The position numbers and the translations under genes were made by a program. The notes under the pieces were generated by a model. It saw only the letters and a list, made by a program, of their open reading frames with translations. It was not told the origin of the DNA and ran no database searches. Positions 25,345 to 34,289 of a stretch of DNA of 64,000 bases are shown one piece after another. How positions within the stretch are numbered: the stretch's first letter is position 1; every line of letters starts with the position of its first letter. Origin of the DNA: Chromobacterium sp. ATCC 53434 (lineage in GTDB: Bacteria > Pseudomonadota > Gammaproteobacteria > Burkholderiales > Chromobacteriaceae); the NCBI RefSeq assembly GCF_002848345.1, contig NZ_CP025429.1:62001-126000 (forward strand). Direction: 5' to 3'.

Positions 25345-26574
25345 TTATCCGATCACGGTCTGCGCTGCGACGAAGTCGATGGCGCGGGCGGCGTTCAGCT
25401 TGGCTTCCTGCTGATCCTTGCCGGTGCACATGACTTGCACGATCCAGCTGTAGTTGGAGTTCAGCTCCTGCAGCTCGTCGCCGACCTCGTGGTGCAGCCA
25501 GACTTCCTGCACGCCGGCGCGAAGCTTGATCTCCTCCGTCGACGGCATGCTGCGGATGACGCCGGCCTGCGGGCTGACGAAGCATTTCCACGCCGCGCCC
25601 TGCTTGAAGCGGTACAGCGGCTGACGCTCTTCCAGCGTGCCCAGGCAGAGGTCGACATAGTCGCCGACGATGGAGCGCGCGGTGGACAGGTCCAGCATGA
25701 TGGAATGGCCGCTGCCGCCGACGCGGGTATTGACCTCGACCAGGTGCGGGCCGCTGTCGGTCACGATGATTTCGACGTGGGAGGCGCCGAAGTCGTAGCC
25801 GATGGCGTCCAGCGCCGCGCAGGCCATCGCCGCGACGGCGTCGCGGTCGGTGTCGTGCCAGGGGAAGGAGGCGCCGATCTCGATGCTGTCCTTGATCACG
25901 TCGCGGTCGGCGACGCCGACCACCTGGTGCTGGCCGGCGGCGGTGGTCAGGATTTCCACGCTGACCAGATGGCCGTCCAGATAGTCCTCGGCGACGAAGT
26001 CCGGCGAGATCCAGTCTTCCCGGATGCCGGCCAGCTCCTCGACGATGCGGCCGATGTCGGCGCGGTCGCGGCAGATGACGGCGCCGATGCTGGAGTGCCC
26101 CTGCAGCGGCTTGAGGAAGCAGGGGAAGTTCAGCTTGTCCTGTCGCGCCGGCAAGTCCTCGATGCGGTCCAGGCGCTCGCACTTCACGGTGTCGGCGCCC
26201 TTTTCCAGCAGGGTCTGGCGGAACTGGAACTTGTCCTGGGTGATGGCGACCGCCTCGGGATTGCTGCCGCGCAGGCCGAGCGCGCGGCACAGGCGGGCGG
26301 CGACCTGGGTGCGGATCTCGGCGAAGGTCAGCAAGGCGTCCACGACGCCCACCTGCTGTTTCAGCGCCGCCAGCACCTCGTCCAAATCATTGGAGTCCTT
26401 GACGGAGACGATCTGGTCCGCCAGGTCCAGCTTGTACAGGCAGGAGGCCGGGAACCATTTACGGAAGCGATCGAAGCTGTCGGTCACGAGCACGGCGCGG
26501 TAGCCTCTGGTCTTGCAGTAGAGGAGCGCGTCCAGGCCGCTGAAATTGGTTTCGATGAATACGACTGTCTTCAT
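25345..26574 (-). CDS. ATP-grasp ligase (amino-acid/peptide type)
   Basis: A 409-residue ATP-grasp protein. The N-terminal domain begins KTVVFIETNFSGLDALLYCK. The ATP-grasp core contains KPLQGHSSIGAVICRD (the Lys and glycine loop), FVAEDYLDGHLVSVEIL and the Mg-binding VEVNTRVGGSGHS near residue 285. This layout fits L-amino-acid ligases and related carboxylate-amine ligases, which join two carboxylate/amine substrates using ATP through an acyl phosphate. In the bes pathway an ATP-grasp enzyme joins glutamate to the unusual amino acid; a similar dipeptide-forming step is inferred here. It starts 75 bp after the HDO gene. Confidence 0.82.
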   Translation of the reverse strand: MKTVVFIETNFSGLDALLYCKTRGYRAVLVTDSFDRFRKWFPASCLYKLDLADQIVSVKDSNDLDEVLAALKQQVGVVDALLTFAEIRTQVAARLCRALGLRGSNPEAVAITQDKFQFRQTLLEKGADTVKCERLDRIEDLPARQDKLNFPCFLKPLQGHSSIGAVICRDRADIGRIVEELAGIREDWISPDFVAEDYLDGHLVSVEILTTAAGQHQVVGVADRDVIKDSIEIGASFPWHDTDRDAVAAMACAALDAIGYDFGASHVEIIVTDSGPHLVEVNTRVGGSGHSIMLDLSTARSIVGDYVDLCLGTLEERQPLYRFKQGAAWKCFVSPQAGVIRSMPSTEEIKLRAGVQEVWLHHEVGDELQELNSNYSWIVQVMCTGKDQQEAKLNAARAIDFVAAQTVIG

Positions 26575-26649
26575 GCGGATGGTCTTTCTGGGCGAAGCCG
26601 TCCCCGCCGCCCCCGGTTTGCGGGGCGGTGGCGGCGAGGATGGGGAGGA

Positions 26650-27435
26650 TTAGGCGCAGGCGCGCAGGTCGGCTTCCAGGTTGATCAGGCGCGAGCACTG
26701 ATCCCAGAAGCGGTGCCAGAAGTCGATGCCTTCGTCGAAGGACTGCTGGAATTCCTGGCGTTGGGTCTCGGTGGTGCAGAAGCGCAGGAAGTTGGCGACC
26801 GAGTGGCGGATGTGCTCGGTCTCGTCCGCGCGGTGGATCTTGAAGAACGGCGTGGCGGACAGGATGTCGGCGCAGCGCTCGTCGTGGCACAGGTTCTCGA
26901 ACAGCACCTCGATGTTTTCCTCGGCGATGATTTCGAAGCTCATCAACAGGCCGACGATGCCGTACTGGCTGGTGGTGTTGACCAGCGTGCGGTCCAGCAC
27001 CTGGAGGATTTCCTTGATCGAGGAGCCGGAGGCGTTGGGGATGACCTGCACGCCGACTTCGTTGATCGCGTCCAGGAACAGCTTGGAGTGGATGTAGTTC
27101 TTGTCGCGGCCGCCCAGCTCGTCGTAGGCGATCTGGATCAGGTGGTGCTGGCGTTCCGGATCGTCGGTCTGCGCGACGGCCTTGGTGATGAAGGTCGGAA
27201 CGTAACAGGTGAAGTCGTACCAGGCGGTGGCCATGGTGTCGGCGGAGATCAGCGAGCGCTTGCTTTTCAGCGTGGCCTTGATATTGGCGAATACATTGCG
27301 CTTGTTGGCTTCGGCCATGAAGTGATTGGTCCAGAATACCACTTCCGGATGATCGTAATCGTATTCCGCTTCCGGAATCAGATAGCGCGGGGCATTGACG
27401 GCTTTTTTCTCGATGGTGATGGCTTGTTGAGTCAT
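26650..27435 (-). CDS. Haem-oxygenase-like diiron oxidase (HDO, BesC-like)
   Basis: A 261-residue all-helical protein of the iron-containing redox enzyme family. Candidate diiron ligands are E106 and H116 (AYDELGGRDKNYIHSKLF, an E-x9-H pair), E168 (LMSFEIIAEEN), and H201, D204 and H208 (FKIHRADETEH). This arrangement fits the HDO group that includes BesC, which cleaves chlorinated lysine to allylglycine, and UndA. It has no signal peptide. It is the second gene of the operon, 39 bp after the DUF2000 gene. The reaction here is not known; oxidative C-C cleavage or desaturation of an amino acid is inferred. Confidence 0.72.
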   Translation of the reverse strand: MTQQAITIEKKAVNAPRYLIPEAEYDYDHPEVVFWTNHFMAEANKRNVFANIKATLKSKRSLISADTMATAWYDFTCYVPTFITKAVAQTDDPERQHHLIQIAYDELGGRDKNYIHSKLFLDAINEVGVQVIPNASGSSIKEILQVLDRTLVNTTSQYGIVGLLMSFEIIAEENIEVLFENLCHDERCADILSATPFFKIHRADETEHIRHSVANFLRFCTTETQRQEFQQSFDEGIDFWHRFWDQCSRLINLEADLRACA

Positions 27436-27474
27436 GATCGTATTGCTTTTCAGGATAAAGTCGAGGTGGCTAAA

Positions 27475-27888
27475 TCAACGCAATAAACCAAGGTCGCCGG
27501 TCAGTTGCGTTACGGTCTTCTTATCGCCAAACAGCGCGAGTCCGAAATATTCGATTTGCTCTTCGGGGCCCTGTTTCAGGACCGCGGCGTATTCTTCATA
27601 AGAGCGGGTGGTGCGGGTGGCGCTGATGACGTCGATCACCAATAGTTCTGGTTCGAACTCTTTCAGCTTGGCGCGCATGCTTTTCAACAGTTCGCCGTCG
27701 CCTTTCAATATCGGAATTCCGATGGTGGTAATGCCTTGATGCAGATGCCCGGCGCTGTCCGGCAAATCATGGCCTATCATTTCCGGGCGCAGTTTTCCGA
27801 TGCTGGCGCCGAGTACCGCCGCCGTATTGGCGATGACGCCCAGCGGAAGGCTGCCATCAACAATCAGTACGCACTTTTTGTCTTGCAT
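27475..27888 (-). CDS. DUF2000 family protein, first gene of operon
   Basis: A 137-residue protein: CVLIVDGSLPLGVIANTAAVLGASIGKLRPEMIGHDL, then GHLHQGITTIGIPIL and a C-terminal YFGLALFGDKKTVTQLTGDL. This fits DUF2000, a small family with a peptidyl-tRNA-hydrolase-II-like fold and no settled function. The frame opens at 27936, but the ATG at 27888 follows a purine-rich AGAAAGAA and gives the normal family length. It heads the HDO/ATP-grasp/oxygenase operon, so it may act on or bind an intermediate there. Confidence 0.72.
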   Translation of the reverse strand: MQDKKCVLIVDGSLPLGVIANTAAVLGASIGKLRPEMIGHDLPDSAGHLHQGITTIGIPILKGDGELLKSMRAKLKEFEPELLVIDVISATRTTRSYEEYAAVLKQGPEEQIEYFGLALFGDKKTVTQLTGDLGLLR

Positions 27889-28097
27889 TTCTTTCTGTCC
27901 CTTCTTGGCATGGCTGTTATTTACACGGAAAAGCATCGTGCCTATTCATACTAGCGAGATGGCTCTGGCTTATGAATAGCAATATCTCTAACTGCGCTTT
28001 TAGATAAAACCGGGCCAATCCAGATAGTCTCGGACAATATATTGGATACATTTGGCGGCGCCGCGCGGGGGGCCAGGCGGACGGAAGAGAGGCGGGC
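27889..28097 (-). promoter_or_regulatory. Probable promoter region of the oxidase/ligase operon
   Basis: About 200 AT-rich bases upstream of the first operon gene, after the terminator of the preceding gene. It contains a perfect CAATATATTG palindrome at 28035-28044. No defined -10/-35 pair or known operator was confidently placed, but this is the only sizeable gap before the 13-gene run. Confidence 0.4.
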
Positions 28098-28122
28098 AAG
28101 AAAAGAGGCCCGAACGGGCCTC
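28098..28122 (-). terminator. Rho-independent terminator after the beta-helix gene
   Basis: GAGGCCCG, AA loop, CGGGCCTC: a perfect 8-bp stem (28105-28122). On the minus strand it is followed by TTTTCTT. It lies about 28 bp after the gene end at 28150 and separates that gene from the operon to the left. Confidence 0.75.
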
Positions 28123-28149
28123 CTGGACTGCGGTGTCGGTCGGCGAGGA

Positions 28150-29784
28150 TCAGTAGCCGATATTCCTCACCGCCTGCGGCCCCAGCCGCTGGCACAGCTG
28201 CATCAGGTAGAGGCTGTCCGGGCCGACGCGGACATTGGCCGAATCGACGGCGCCGAGCGTGGGCGGCACCGGCACGCCCTGCGCGTCCGGCACATCGGGG
28301 TTCAGCGTGCCGCTGCTGCCTATCGCCCAGTTGGTGGCGCCCGGCGGCGCGGCGACGGCCAGCTGGTCCGCCTTGGCATTCCACACGACGCCTCAGCCGA
28401 TGCTCCAGCCGTGGCCGCTGCCGTCGGCGCCGCGGTTGCCCAGCGCGATCGCGCCGCCGACGTCGGCGTTGTCGACCAAGAGGCCGGTGGCCCAGCGCTG
28501 ATGCGGCTCGATATTGCCGCAGGCCTCGGCCCGGCCGCTGAAGTTCAGCAGCACATTGGGGCCGCCGGCCTGGGCCTGGGTGGCGTAGTAGAACGACTTC
28601 TTGCTGCCGTTGGACGCGCTGCGGTCCACCAGCACCTGGCTGCCGGCGATGCTGAATTCGAATTCCTTGGCGCCGGAGCAGTCGACATTGTTGTGGTCGT
28701 GGTTCAGCGCCACTTTTTCCAGCGTCAGCCGCCGCCCCTGCTTGCCGACGACGACGCCGCCGGTGAAGTTGTGCGCCTGGATGTCGTTGAGCCAGCCGTC
28801 GGCCAGATTGTCCAGCGTGGCCACCGAGTAGTCGGTTCCGCCGCCGCGCGGCTGGCCTTCCAGCGCCAGATGCTCGGCGCCGATCCGGCCGGCGATGCCG
28901 GAGGCCGAGTATTTCTGCACGCTGCCGCCGTTCGTCCCCAGATAGCCGCTGTCGAATGAGTCGGACAGCGGCGCGTCCAGCGTCAACGCCTTGCCGTCGA
29001 CGGCGGCGACGACGCGCAGCCAGTACTCGTTGTTGTTGCCGGCGTTGATCCAGGTTTGCGGCTTGCCGTCGCGGACCAGCTGGTCCATGTCCATCAAGTG
29101 TATCCATTCGGCGCTGGCGCGGCGGCGCACCATCACCGCGTCTCCGGGCTTGAAGCCGGACGCGTCGGCAACGTGGATCACGCTGGCGCCGGACGGCAGG
29201 TAGCCGTCGGCGATCGCGGCGGCCGCGCCGACCGGCGTCAGGCTGGCGCTCGCGCCGCCCAGGCTCAGCATGACGTGGCCGGCGCCCTGTGCCTTCAGCA
29301 CGGTGCCGCCGGCGCCGGAACCGCTGCCGCGTAGCACCACGCCGTCGCTGGCGAGCGTGATCGGCGCCTCGAGCAGGAAGGTGCCGGGGGCCAGCAGCAC
29401 CGCGCCGCGCACGCCGTTCGCCGCCGGCAAGGCGGCCACCTTGGCGATGGTGGCCTGGATGTTGGCGAGGTCGCTGGCGGCGTTGCCGCTGGGCTTGACC
29501 GTGGCTTTGACCGGCGCCGCCGGCAGCGCGACGCCGCCGCCCATATAGCCGGCGCTGGAGAAGTCCATGATGTGGTCGCCGTTGCCGTTCAGCGGCGCAT
29601 AGGCGAGGCCGCCCTGGCCGTCGTCCTTCACCCAGCGGCTGCGGGTGGCCGCCTTGCCCCACAGCGCCTGGCAGGACTGGGCGAAGGCGTCGTGGTGTAT
29701 CGGCTGGAACGGCGCGGCCGAGGCGGCCTGGGCGGCGAGCGCGGCGGCGAGGGTCAGCGCCAGCCGCTTGATCGTATGGTTCAT
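28150..29784 (-). pseudogene. Secreted beta-helix (pectate-lyase-fold) protein with in-frame TGA
   Basis: The frame starts at 29784 with a signal peptide (MNHTIKRLALTLAAALAAQA...SAA). It continues as a right-handed beta-helix-like protein (NIQATIAKVAALPAANG, GVVLRGSGSGAGGTVLKA, LDNLADGWLNDIQAHNFTGG) to a TGA at 28393-28395. The same frame then continues, without other stops, as GVVWNAKADQLAV... to 28150. The context HGWSIG-stop-GVVWN suggests that a TGG (Trp) codon became TGA. Whole length would be 544 codons. The protein is probably truncated by about 80 residues, and may be inactive. Function of the intact protein is unknown; a polysaccharide-binding or cleaving role is only suggested by the fold. 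Confidence 0.7.
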
Positions 29785-29938
29785 TGCTGAGGGTTTCCTG
29801 TCTGCGTTGAGTGGGGCGGAGGCGCTGCCGGCTGTGCCGGCCTGAATTATTTTTACGGCATATTGATAGCACGCGGCCTATGTAAACGTCTGTTACAAGA
29901 TGGAGGCCGCATGTAAAGGCCGGCCTTCGAGACAGGGC

Positions 29939-29970
29939 GAAAAAAAGCCCCGGCCACAAGGGCGCGGGGC
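29939..29970 (-). terminator. Rho-independent terminator of the efflux-pump operon
   Basis: A GCCCCG...CGGGGC hairpin (29947-29970). On the minus strand it is followed by a run of T residues (the A run at 29939-29946). It lies 28 bp after the EmrB-like stop at 29998. Confidence 0.8.
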
Positions 29971-29997
29971 AAGCTGGTGAAACGGGGATGGAGAAAC

Positions 29998-31542
29998 TCA
30001 GTGGGCCTGGCTGGTGTCGGCGACGCGGCCGGGCTTGGGCGCCAGCCAGATCGCGCAGGCGGCGACGATGAAGGACAGTCCGGCCAGCCAGAAGATCTGG
30101 TTGGTCGACAGCATGATGCTCTGCGCCTGCAGCGTCTGTTCGATCACGCCCCAGGCGGTGGCGTCGGACAGGCCGCCGCCTTGCAGCGCGCGCAGCGCGT
30201 CGCCGCCGCCGTCCACCATGCCGACCAGTTCGGCGTGGTTGTAGTTGGCCTTGTCGTCCCAGGCGGTGGTGACCAGCGAGGTGGCGAAGGCGCCGGACAG
30301 CGTGCGCATGAAGCTCATCAGGCCGGCGGCCGAGGCCACTTCGGCCGGCTCCACGCTGGACAGCGCCAGCCCGGTCAGCGGCACGAAGAAGAAGGGCATG
30401 CCCAGGCCCTGGAACAGCAGCGGCAGCGCCACCTGCCAGAAGCCCATGTCGGTGGTGGAGAAGCTGCGGTACAAGGTGACGCAGCCCAGCCACATCACGC
30501 CGCAGAACACCAGACGGCGCGGGTCCAGCCGGGTCGACAGCCTGGCGGCGATCGGCGCCACCATCACCGCCAGGATGCCGCTCATCGCCGTCGCGTAGCC
30601 GGCCTGGGTGGCGGTGTAGCCCATATAGGCCTGCAGCCATTGCGGCGTCAGCACCGTGGCGCCGAAGAACGATCCGAACGCCAGCGAGATGGTCAGCACG
30701 CTGGCCCAGAAGCCGCGGTGGCGGAACACCCTGAGGTTGACGATGGGCTGGGCCTCGGTCAGCTCCCAGATCAGAAAGGCGGCGAAGCCGACGACGGCGG
30801 CGATGGCCAGTCCGACGATGACGGGCGAGCCGAACCAGTCCAGTTCCTTGCCCTTGTCCAGCAGCAGTTGCAGCGAGGCCACCCACACCATCAGCAGCGC
30901 CAGTCCGACGACGTCTATGCGCAGCCTGGCCGTCTGGCTCTGGTAGCGCTTCAGCAGCCTCCAGCCGACGAAGCCGCAGCCCAGCGCGATTGGCACATTG
31001 ATGTAGAAGATCCACGGCCAGCTGACCTGATCGCACAGCGTGCCGCCCAGTATCGGGCCCATGATGGGCGCCACCAGCGTGGTCATGCTCCACAAGCCTA
31101 TCGCCGCGCCGGCCTTTTCCTTGGGGAAGATCTGCAGCAGCAGCGTCTGCGACATCGGCATCAGCGGGCCGCCGGCCAGGCCCTGCAGCACGCGGAACAG
31201 CACCAGCGTCTCCAGCGAACCGGCCAGGCCGCACAGCATCGAGAACAGGCCGAACAGCAGCATGGCGCCGACGAACAGCCGCACGGTGCCCAGGCGCGCC
31301 GCCAGCCAGCCGGTCAGCGGCACGATGATGGCCTCGGCCACCGCGTAGGAGGTGATGACATAGGTGCCCTGGCTGGACGACACCGCCAGGCCGCCGGCGA
31401 TATTGGGCACCGAGACGTTGGCGATGGTGGTGTCCAGCACCACCATGAAGTTGGCGGCGGCCAGCACCAGCGCCGCCAGCCACAGCATATTGCCGGTCAG
31501 CGGCTGCTGGACGCCGCCGCCGACGGGATTCGCGCTAGACAT
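29998..31542 (-). CDS. emrB: DHA2-family MFS drug efflux transporter, EmrB-like
   Basis: A 514-residue protein with 14 predicted spans, the DHA2 layout. Family marks are NFMVVLDTTIANVSVPNIAGGLAVS near the start, GTYVITSYAVAEAIIVPLTGWLAARLG, and motif C-like APIMGPILGGTL. EmrB proteins are proton-driven pumps that work with an EmrA adaptor and an outer-membrane channel to expel hydrophobic compounds. Both partners are encoded immediately upstream. The start is 7 bp after the adaptor gene. The pumped substrate is unknown. Confidence 0.9.
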   Translation of the reverse strand: MSSANPVGGGVQQPLTGNMLWLAALVLAAANFMVVLDTTIANVSVPNIAGGLAVSSSQGTYVITSYAVAEAIIVPLTGWLAARLGTVRLFVGAMLLFGLFSMLCGLAGSLETLVLFRVLQGLAGGPLMPMSQTLLLQIFPKEKAGAAIGLWSMTTLVAPIMGPILGGTLCDQVSWPWIFYINVPIALGCGFVGWRLLKRYQSQTARLRIDVVGLALLMVWVASLQLLLDKGKELDWFGSPVIVGLAIAAVVGFAAFLIWELTEAQPIVNLRVFRHRGFWASVLTISLAFGSFFGATVLTPQWLQAYMGYTATQAGYATAMSGILAVMVAPIAARLSTRLDPRRLVFCGVMWLGCVTLYRSFSTTDMGFWQVALPLLFQGLGMPFFFVPLTGLALSSVEPAEVASAAGLMSFMRTLSGAFATSLVTTAWDDKANYNHAELVGMVDGGGDALRALQGGGLSDATAWGVIEQTLQAQSIMLSTNQIFWLAGLSFIVAACAIWLAPKPGRVADTSQAH

Positions 31543-31549
31543 GGGGGCC

Positions 31550-32701
31550 TCACTCGCTGACGTCTATCGTGGCTTCCATCGACAGGCCCACCTGCAACGG
31601 ATGGGCCTTCAATTCGGCCGGGTCCAGCGCGACGCGCACCGGCAGCCGCTGCACCACCTTGATCCAGTTGCCGGTGGCGTTCTGCGCCGGAATCATCGCG
31701 AAGGCGGCGCCGGAGCCGCCGGACAGGCCGGCGACCTTGCCGTGGTAGACCACCTTGCCGCCGTACAGGTCGGCGGTCAGTTCCACCGGCTGGCCGACGC
31801 GGACCTTGTTCAGTTGCACTTCCTTGAAGTTGGCGTCGACGTGGGCGTTCTGCAGCGGCACCACCGACATCAGCGGCGTGCCGGACTGCACGCGCTGGCC
31901 GACCTGGGCCTGGCGCTTGGCCACCACGCCGTCGATCTGGGCGCGGATCACCGTGCGGGAGAGGTCCAGCCTGGCCTGGTCGCGCTTGGCGCGCGCCAGC
32001 GCCACTTCCGGATTGTCGGCCACCGTGGTGTCGGCGGTCAGCGTCTGGTTGGCCTTCAGGCTGCCGACGGCGGCGCGGTAGTTGGCCTCGCTCTGGCGGC
32101 TGGCGGCCTCGGCGGCCTTCAGGCTGGCCTGCGCGGTGGCGTAGGCGTTCTGCGCGTTGCTCAATTCCTCGCCGGACACCGAGCCGCTTTTCGCCAGCGC
32201 CTGGCGGCGCTGCAGGTCGAGCTTGGCGCGTTCGAGGTCGGCGCGGGCCGACGCCAGCTGGGCCGTCGAGCGGGCCTCGTCGGCGCTGCGCGCCTGGGCC
32301 TGGGCCGACAGGCCCTCGTCGTTGGCGAAGTAACCCTTCACCCGGCGCTCGGCGCGGGCGAGGTCGGCTTCGGCCTGGGCCAGCGCGAGGCGGGCGTCGC
32401 TGTCGTTCAGCACCACCAGCACGTCGCCGGCCTTGACCGGCTGGGTGTCGACGACCTGCACCGCCTTGACGGTGCCGGCCACCTCGGGCGTGACCTGGGC
32501 GATTTCGGCGGCGACATAGGCATTGTCGGTACTGACATGGCGGGAGCCGACCAGTGTCCAGTAGCCGCCGTAGGCGACGGCCGCCGTGGCGACGACGCCG
32601 AACAGCAGGGTGAACAGTTTCTTGCGTTGCAGCGGACGGCCCGCTGCGGCGGGGGCTGCGGGGGCGGCGGAGGCCGGCAGCGCTTGTGCGTTTTCGCTCA
32701 T
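31550..32701 (-). CDS. emrA: EmrA/HlyD-family membrane fusion protein
   Basis: A 383-residue periplasmic adaptor with one N-terminal membrane span (about residues 29-50). It has a biotinyl-lipoyl-like domain (YVAAEIAQVTPEVAGTVKAVQVVDTQPVKAGDVL), a long alpha-hairpin coiled coil (about 105-220), and a beta-barrel region (RVQSGTPLMSVVPLQNAHVDANFKEVQL). It links the EmrB-like pump to the outer-membrane channel. The ATG at 32701 is chosen because the longer frame upstream is shadow of the channel gene. Confidence 0.9.
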   Translation of the reverse strand: MSENAQALPASAAPAAPAAAGRPLQRKKLFTLLFGVVATAAVAYGGYWTLVGSRHVSTDNAYVAAEIAQVTPEVAGTVKAVQVVDTQPVKAGDVLVVLNDSDARLALAQAEADLARAERRVKGYFANDEGLSAQAQARSADEARSTAQLASARADLERAKLDLQRRQALAKSGSVSGEELSNAQNAYATAQASLKAAEAASRQSEANYRAAVGSLKANQTLTADTTVADNPEVALARAKRDQARLDLSRTVIRAQIDGVVAKRQAQVGQRVQSGTPLMSVVPLQNAHVDANFKEVQLNKVRVGQPVELTADLYGGKVVYHGKVAGLSGGSGAAFAMIPAQNATGNWIKVVQRLPVRVALDPAELKAHPLQVGLSMEATIDVSE

Positions 32702-32736
32702 GGTGGGGATTCCTTGATGTGGGTTTGCCGGCGGCC

Positions 32737-34176
32737 TCAGCGGGCGGCTTCGGCTTGTCGGTAGCCGCCGCCCAGCGCCTTGATCAGCGCGACGTCCAGC
32801 GAGAAGCGGCGGGTTTGCAGATCGGCCAGGGCGCGGCGGCTGGCGATCACGCCGTCCTCGGCCGTCAGCACGTCCAGATAGTTGGCCAGCCCGCCCTGAT
32901 AGCGGTCCCGGCTGACGCGGTAGGCTTCGCCGGCGGCGTCGAGCGCCGCCTGGCGCTGTTCCAGCTGCGGCGTCAGCGCGGCCTGGCTGGTGACGGCGTC
33001 GGCCACTTCGCGCAAGGCCTGGCCCAGCGTGGCGTCGTAGCTGGCGACGGCGGCGTCGTAGTCGCCGCGCGCCGAGCGGTACTGGCCTCGCAGCTGGCCG
33101 CCGCGGAAGATGGGCAGATTGATCGCCGGACCGACGCCGGCTATGCCGGAACCGGCCTTGTCGAACAGGCCCAGCCCCAGCGACTGGGCGCCGACGAAGG
33201 CGGTGAGGCTGACGTTGGGGTAGAACTGGGCCTCGGCGACGCCGATGCGGCGGGCCGCGGCCTCGGCGCGTAGCCGCGCGGCCGCCAGATCCGGTCGGCG
33301 GCCCAACAGCTCGGCCGCCAGCGTCGCCGGTAGCTTTTGTTCGCGAAACAGGTCGGCGGCCGGGCGGGCGATGGCCAGGCCGCGGTCCGGTCCGGCGCCG
33401 ATCAGCGCCGCCAGGCTGTGGCGTTGCAGCGCGATGCTCTCGTCGGCGGCGGCCAGGTCGGCGCGGGCGGCGGCCTCGCGCGATTCGGCCTGGCGCACGC
33501 TGCCCAGCGTCTCCATGCCCTGGCTCTGGCGTTCGCGCATCAGCGTCGCGGTATGGACGCGCACGTCCAGCGCCTGGGCGGCGGCGTCGCGTTCGGCGAA
33601 GCCCTTCGCCAGCTCGGCGTAGCCGGCGGCCAGCGAGGCGGTCAACAGCAGCCTGGCCTGGGCCGCATCGGCGCGGGCGGCGGTCAATTCCGAGGTCGCG
33701 GCGGCGACCGACGCGCGGTTCTTGCCCCAGAAGTCCAGCTCGTAGCTGAAGTCCAGCGTGGCGCGGGCGCTGTTGGCGAAGCCGGACGGCACCGGCATGC
33801 CGTTGTTGTAGCTCTGCTTGTTGCGGCTCAGAGAGGCGTTCAGGTCCAAGCCGGGCAGCCGCGCGGCGCCGGCCTGTTCGGCCAGACCCTCGGCGCGTTC
33901 GACGCGGGCGCGGGCGGCGGCGAGGTCGGGCGCCTGGCTCAGCGCCTCGTCCATCAGCCGGTTCAGCTGCGGGTCCCGGTACTTCAGCCACCACTGGTCG
34001 TCGGTCCATTGATCGCCGGCAACGGGCAGGCTCTGCGTATTCTGGTATTGTTGCAGCGGTTTGATCTGCGGCGCCGGGCCCATGTCGGGCAGCGCGGCGC
34101 AGCCGCCCAGCAGCGCCAGCGACGCTGCCAGGCCGGCGGCAGGCAGCGGCCGCCAGCGGAAATATACGGTTCTCAT
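32737..34176 (-). CDS. Outer-membrane efflux lipoprotein (OprM/NodT family)
   Basis: A 479-residue outer-membrane factor with a lipoprotein signal (LLGGCAAL, lipidated C26). Two OEP repeats follow: the first has WWLKYRDPQLNRLMDEALSQAPDLAAARARVERA, the second LAAELLGRRPDLAAARLRAEAAARRIGVAEAQFYPNVSL. It forms the trimeric tunnel for the EmrAB-like pump encoded downstream. It is the first gene of the operon and is transcribed away from the TetR regulator, with the operator-like repeats between them. Confidence 0.9.
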   Translation of the reverse strand: MRTVYFRWRPLPAAGLAASLALLGGCAALPDMGPAPQIKPLQQYQNTQSLPVAGDQWTDDQWWLKYRDPQLNRLMDEALSQAPDLAAARARVERAEGLAEQAGAARLPGLDLNASLSRNKQSYNNGMPVPSGFANSARATLDFSYELDFWGKNRASVAAATSELTAARADAAQARLLLTASLAAGYAELAKGFAERDAAAQALDVRVHTATLMRERQSQGMETLGSVRQAESREAAARADLAAADESIALQRHSLAALIGAGPDRGLAIARPAADLFREQKLPATLAAELLGRRPDLAAARLRAEAAARRIGVAEAQFYPNVSLTAFVGAQSLGLGLFDKAGSGIAGVGPAINLPIFRGGQLRGQYRSARGDYDAAVASYDATLGQALREVADAVTSQAALTPQLEQRQAALDAAGEAYRVSRDRYQGGLANYLDVLTAEDGVIASRRALADLQTRRFSLDVALIKALGGGYRQAEAAR

Positions 34177-34203
34177 CGTCTCTGTCCCATTGCGATTTGA
34201 TTT

Positions 34204-34273
34204 AACTGTACGGTACGGTATAGTTATATGGCGAGGTGAGATTATCTGTCAAGAAAATTTGAACCGTACAGTT
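34204..34273. promoter_or_regulatory. Paired inverted operator-like sites between pump operon and TetR gene
   Basis: AACTGTACGGTA at 34204-34215 and AACCGTACAGTT at 34262-34273 are inverted copies, 11 of 12 bases matching, in the gap between the divergent pump operon and TetR gene. A partial extra TACGGTA follows the first site. Placement fits TetR binding that represses both promoters. The stretch between is AT-rich, as expected for overlapping promoters. Confidence 0.6.
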
Positions 34274-34289
34274 CAGTTTATGGATAAAC

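Noticed and set aside
28393..28395. TGA as a selenocysteine codon
   Set aside because: No selenoprotein family is recognised, no SECIS-like hairpin was seen just downstream, and the context points to a lost Trp.
27917..31483. 1188-codon minus-strand frame
   Set aside because: It overlaps the EmrB-like gene and the beta-helix gene in the wrong frame and shows only Arg/Ala/Gly-rich low-complexity sequence.
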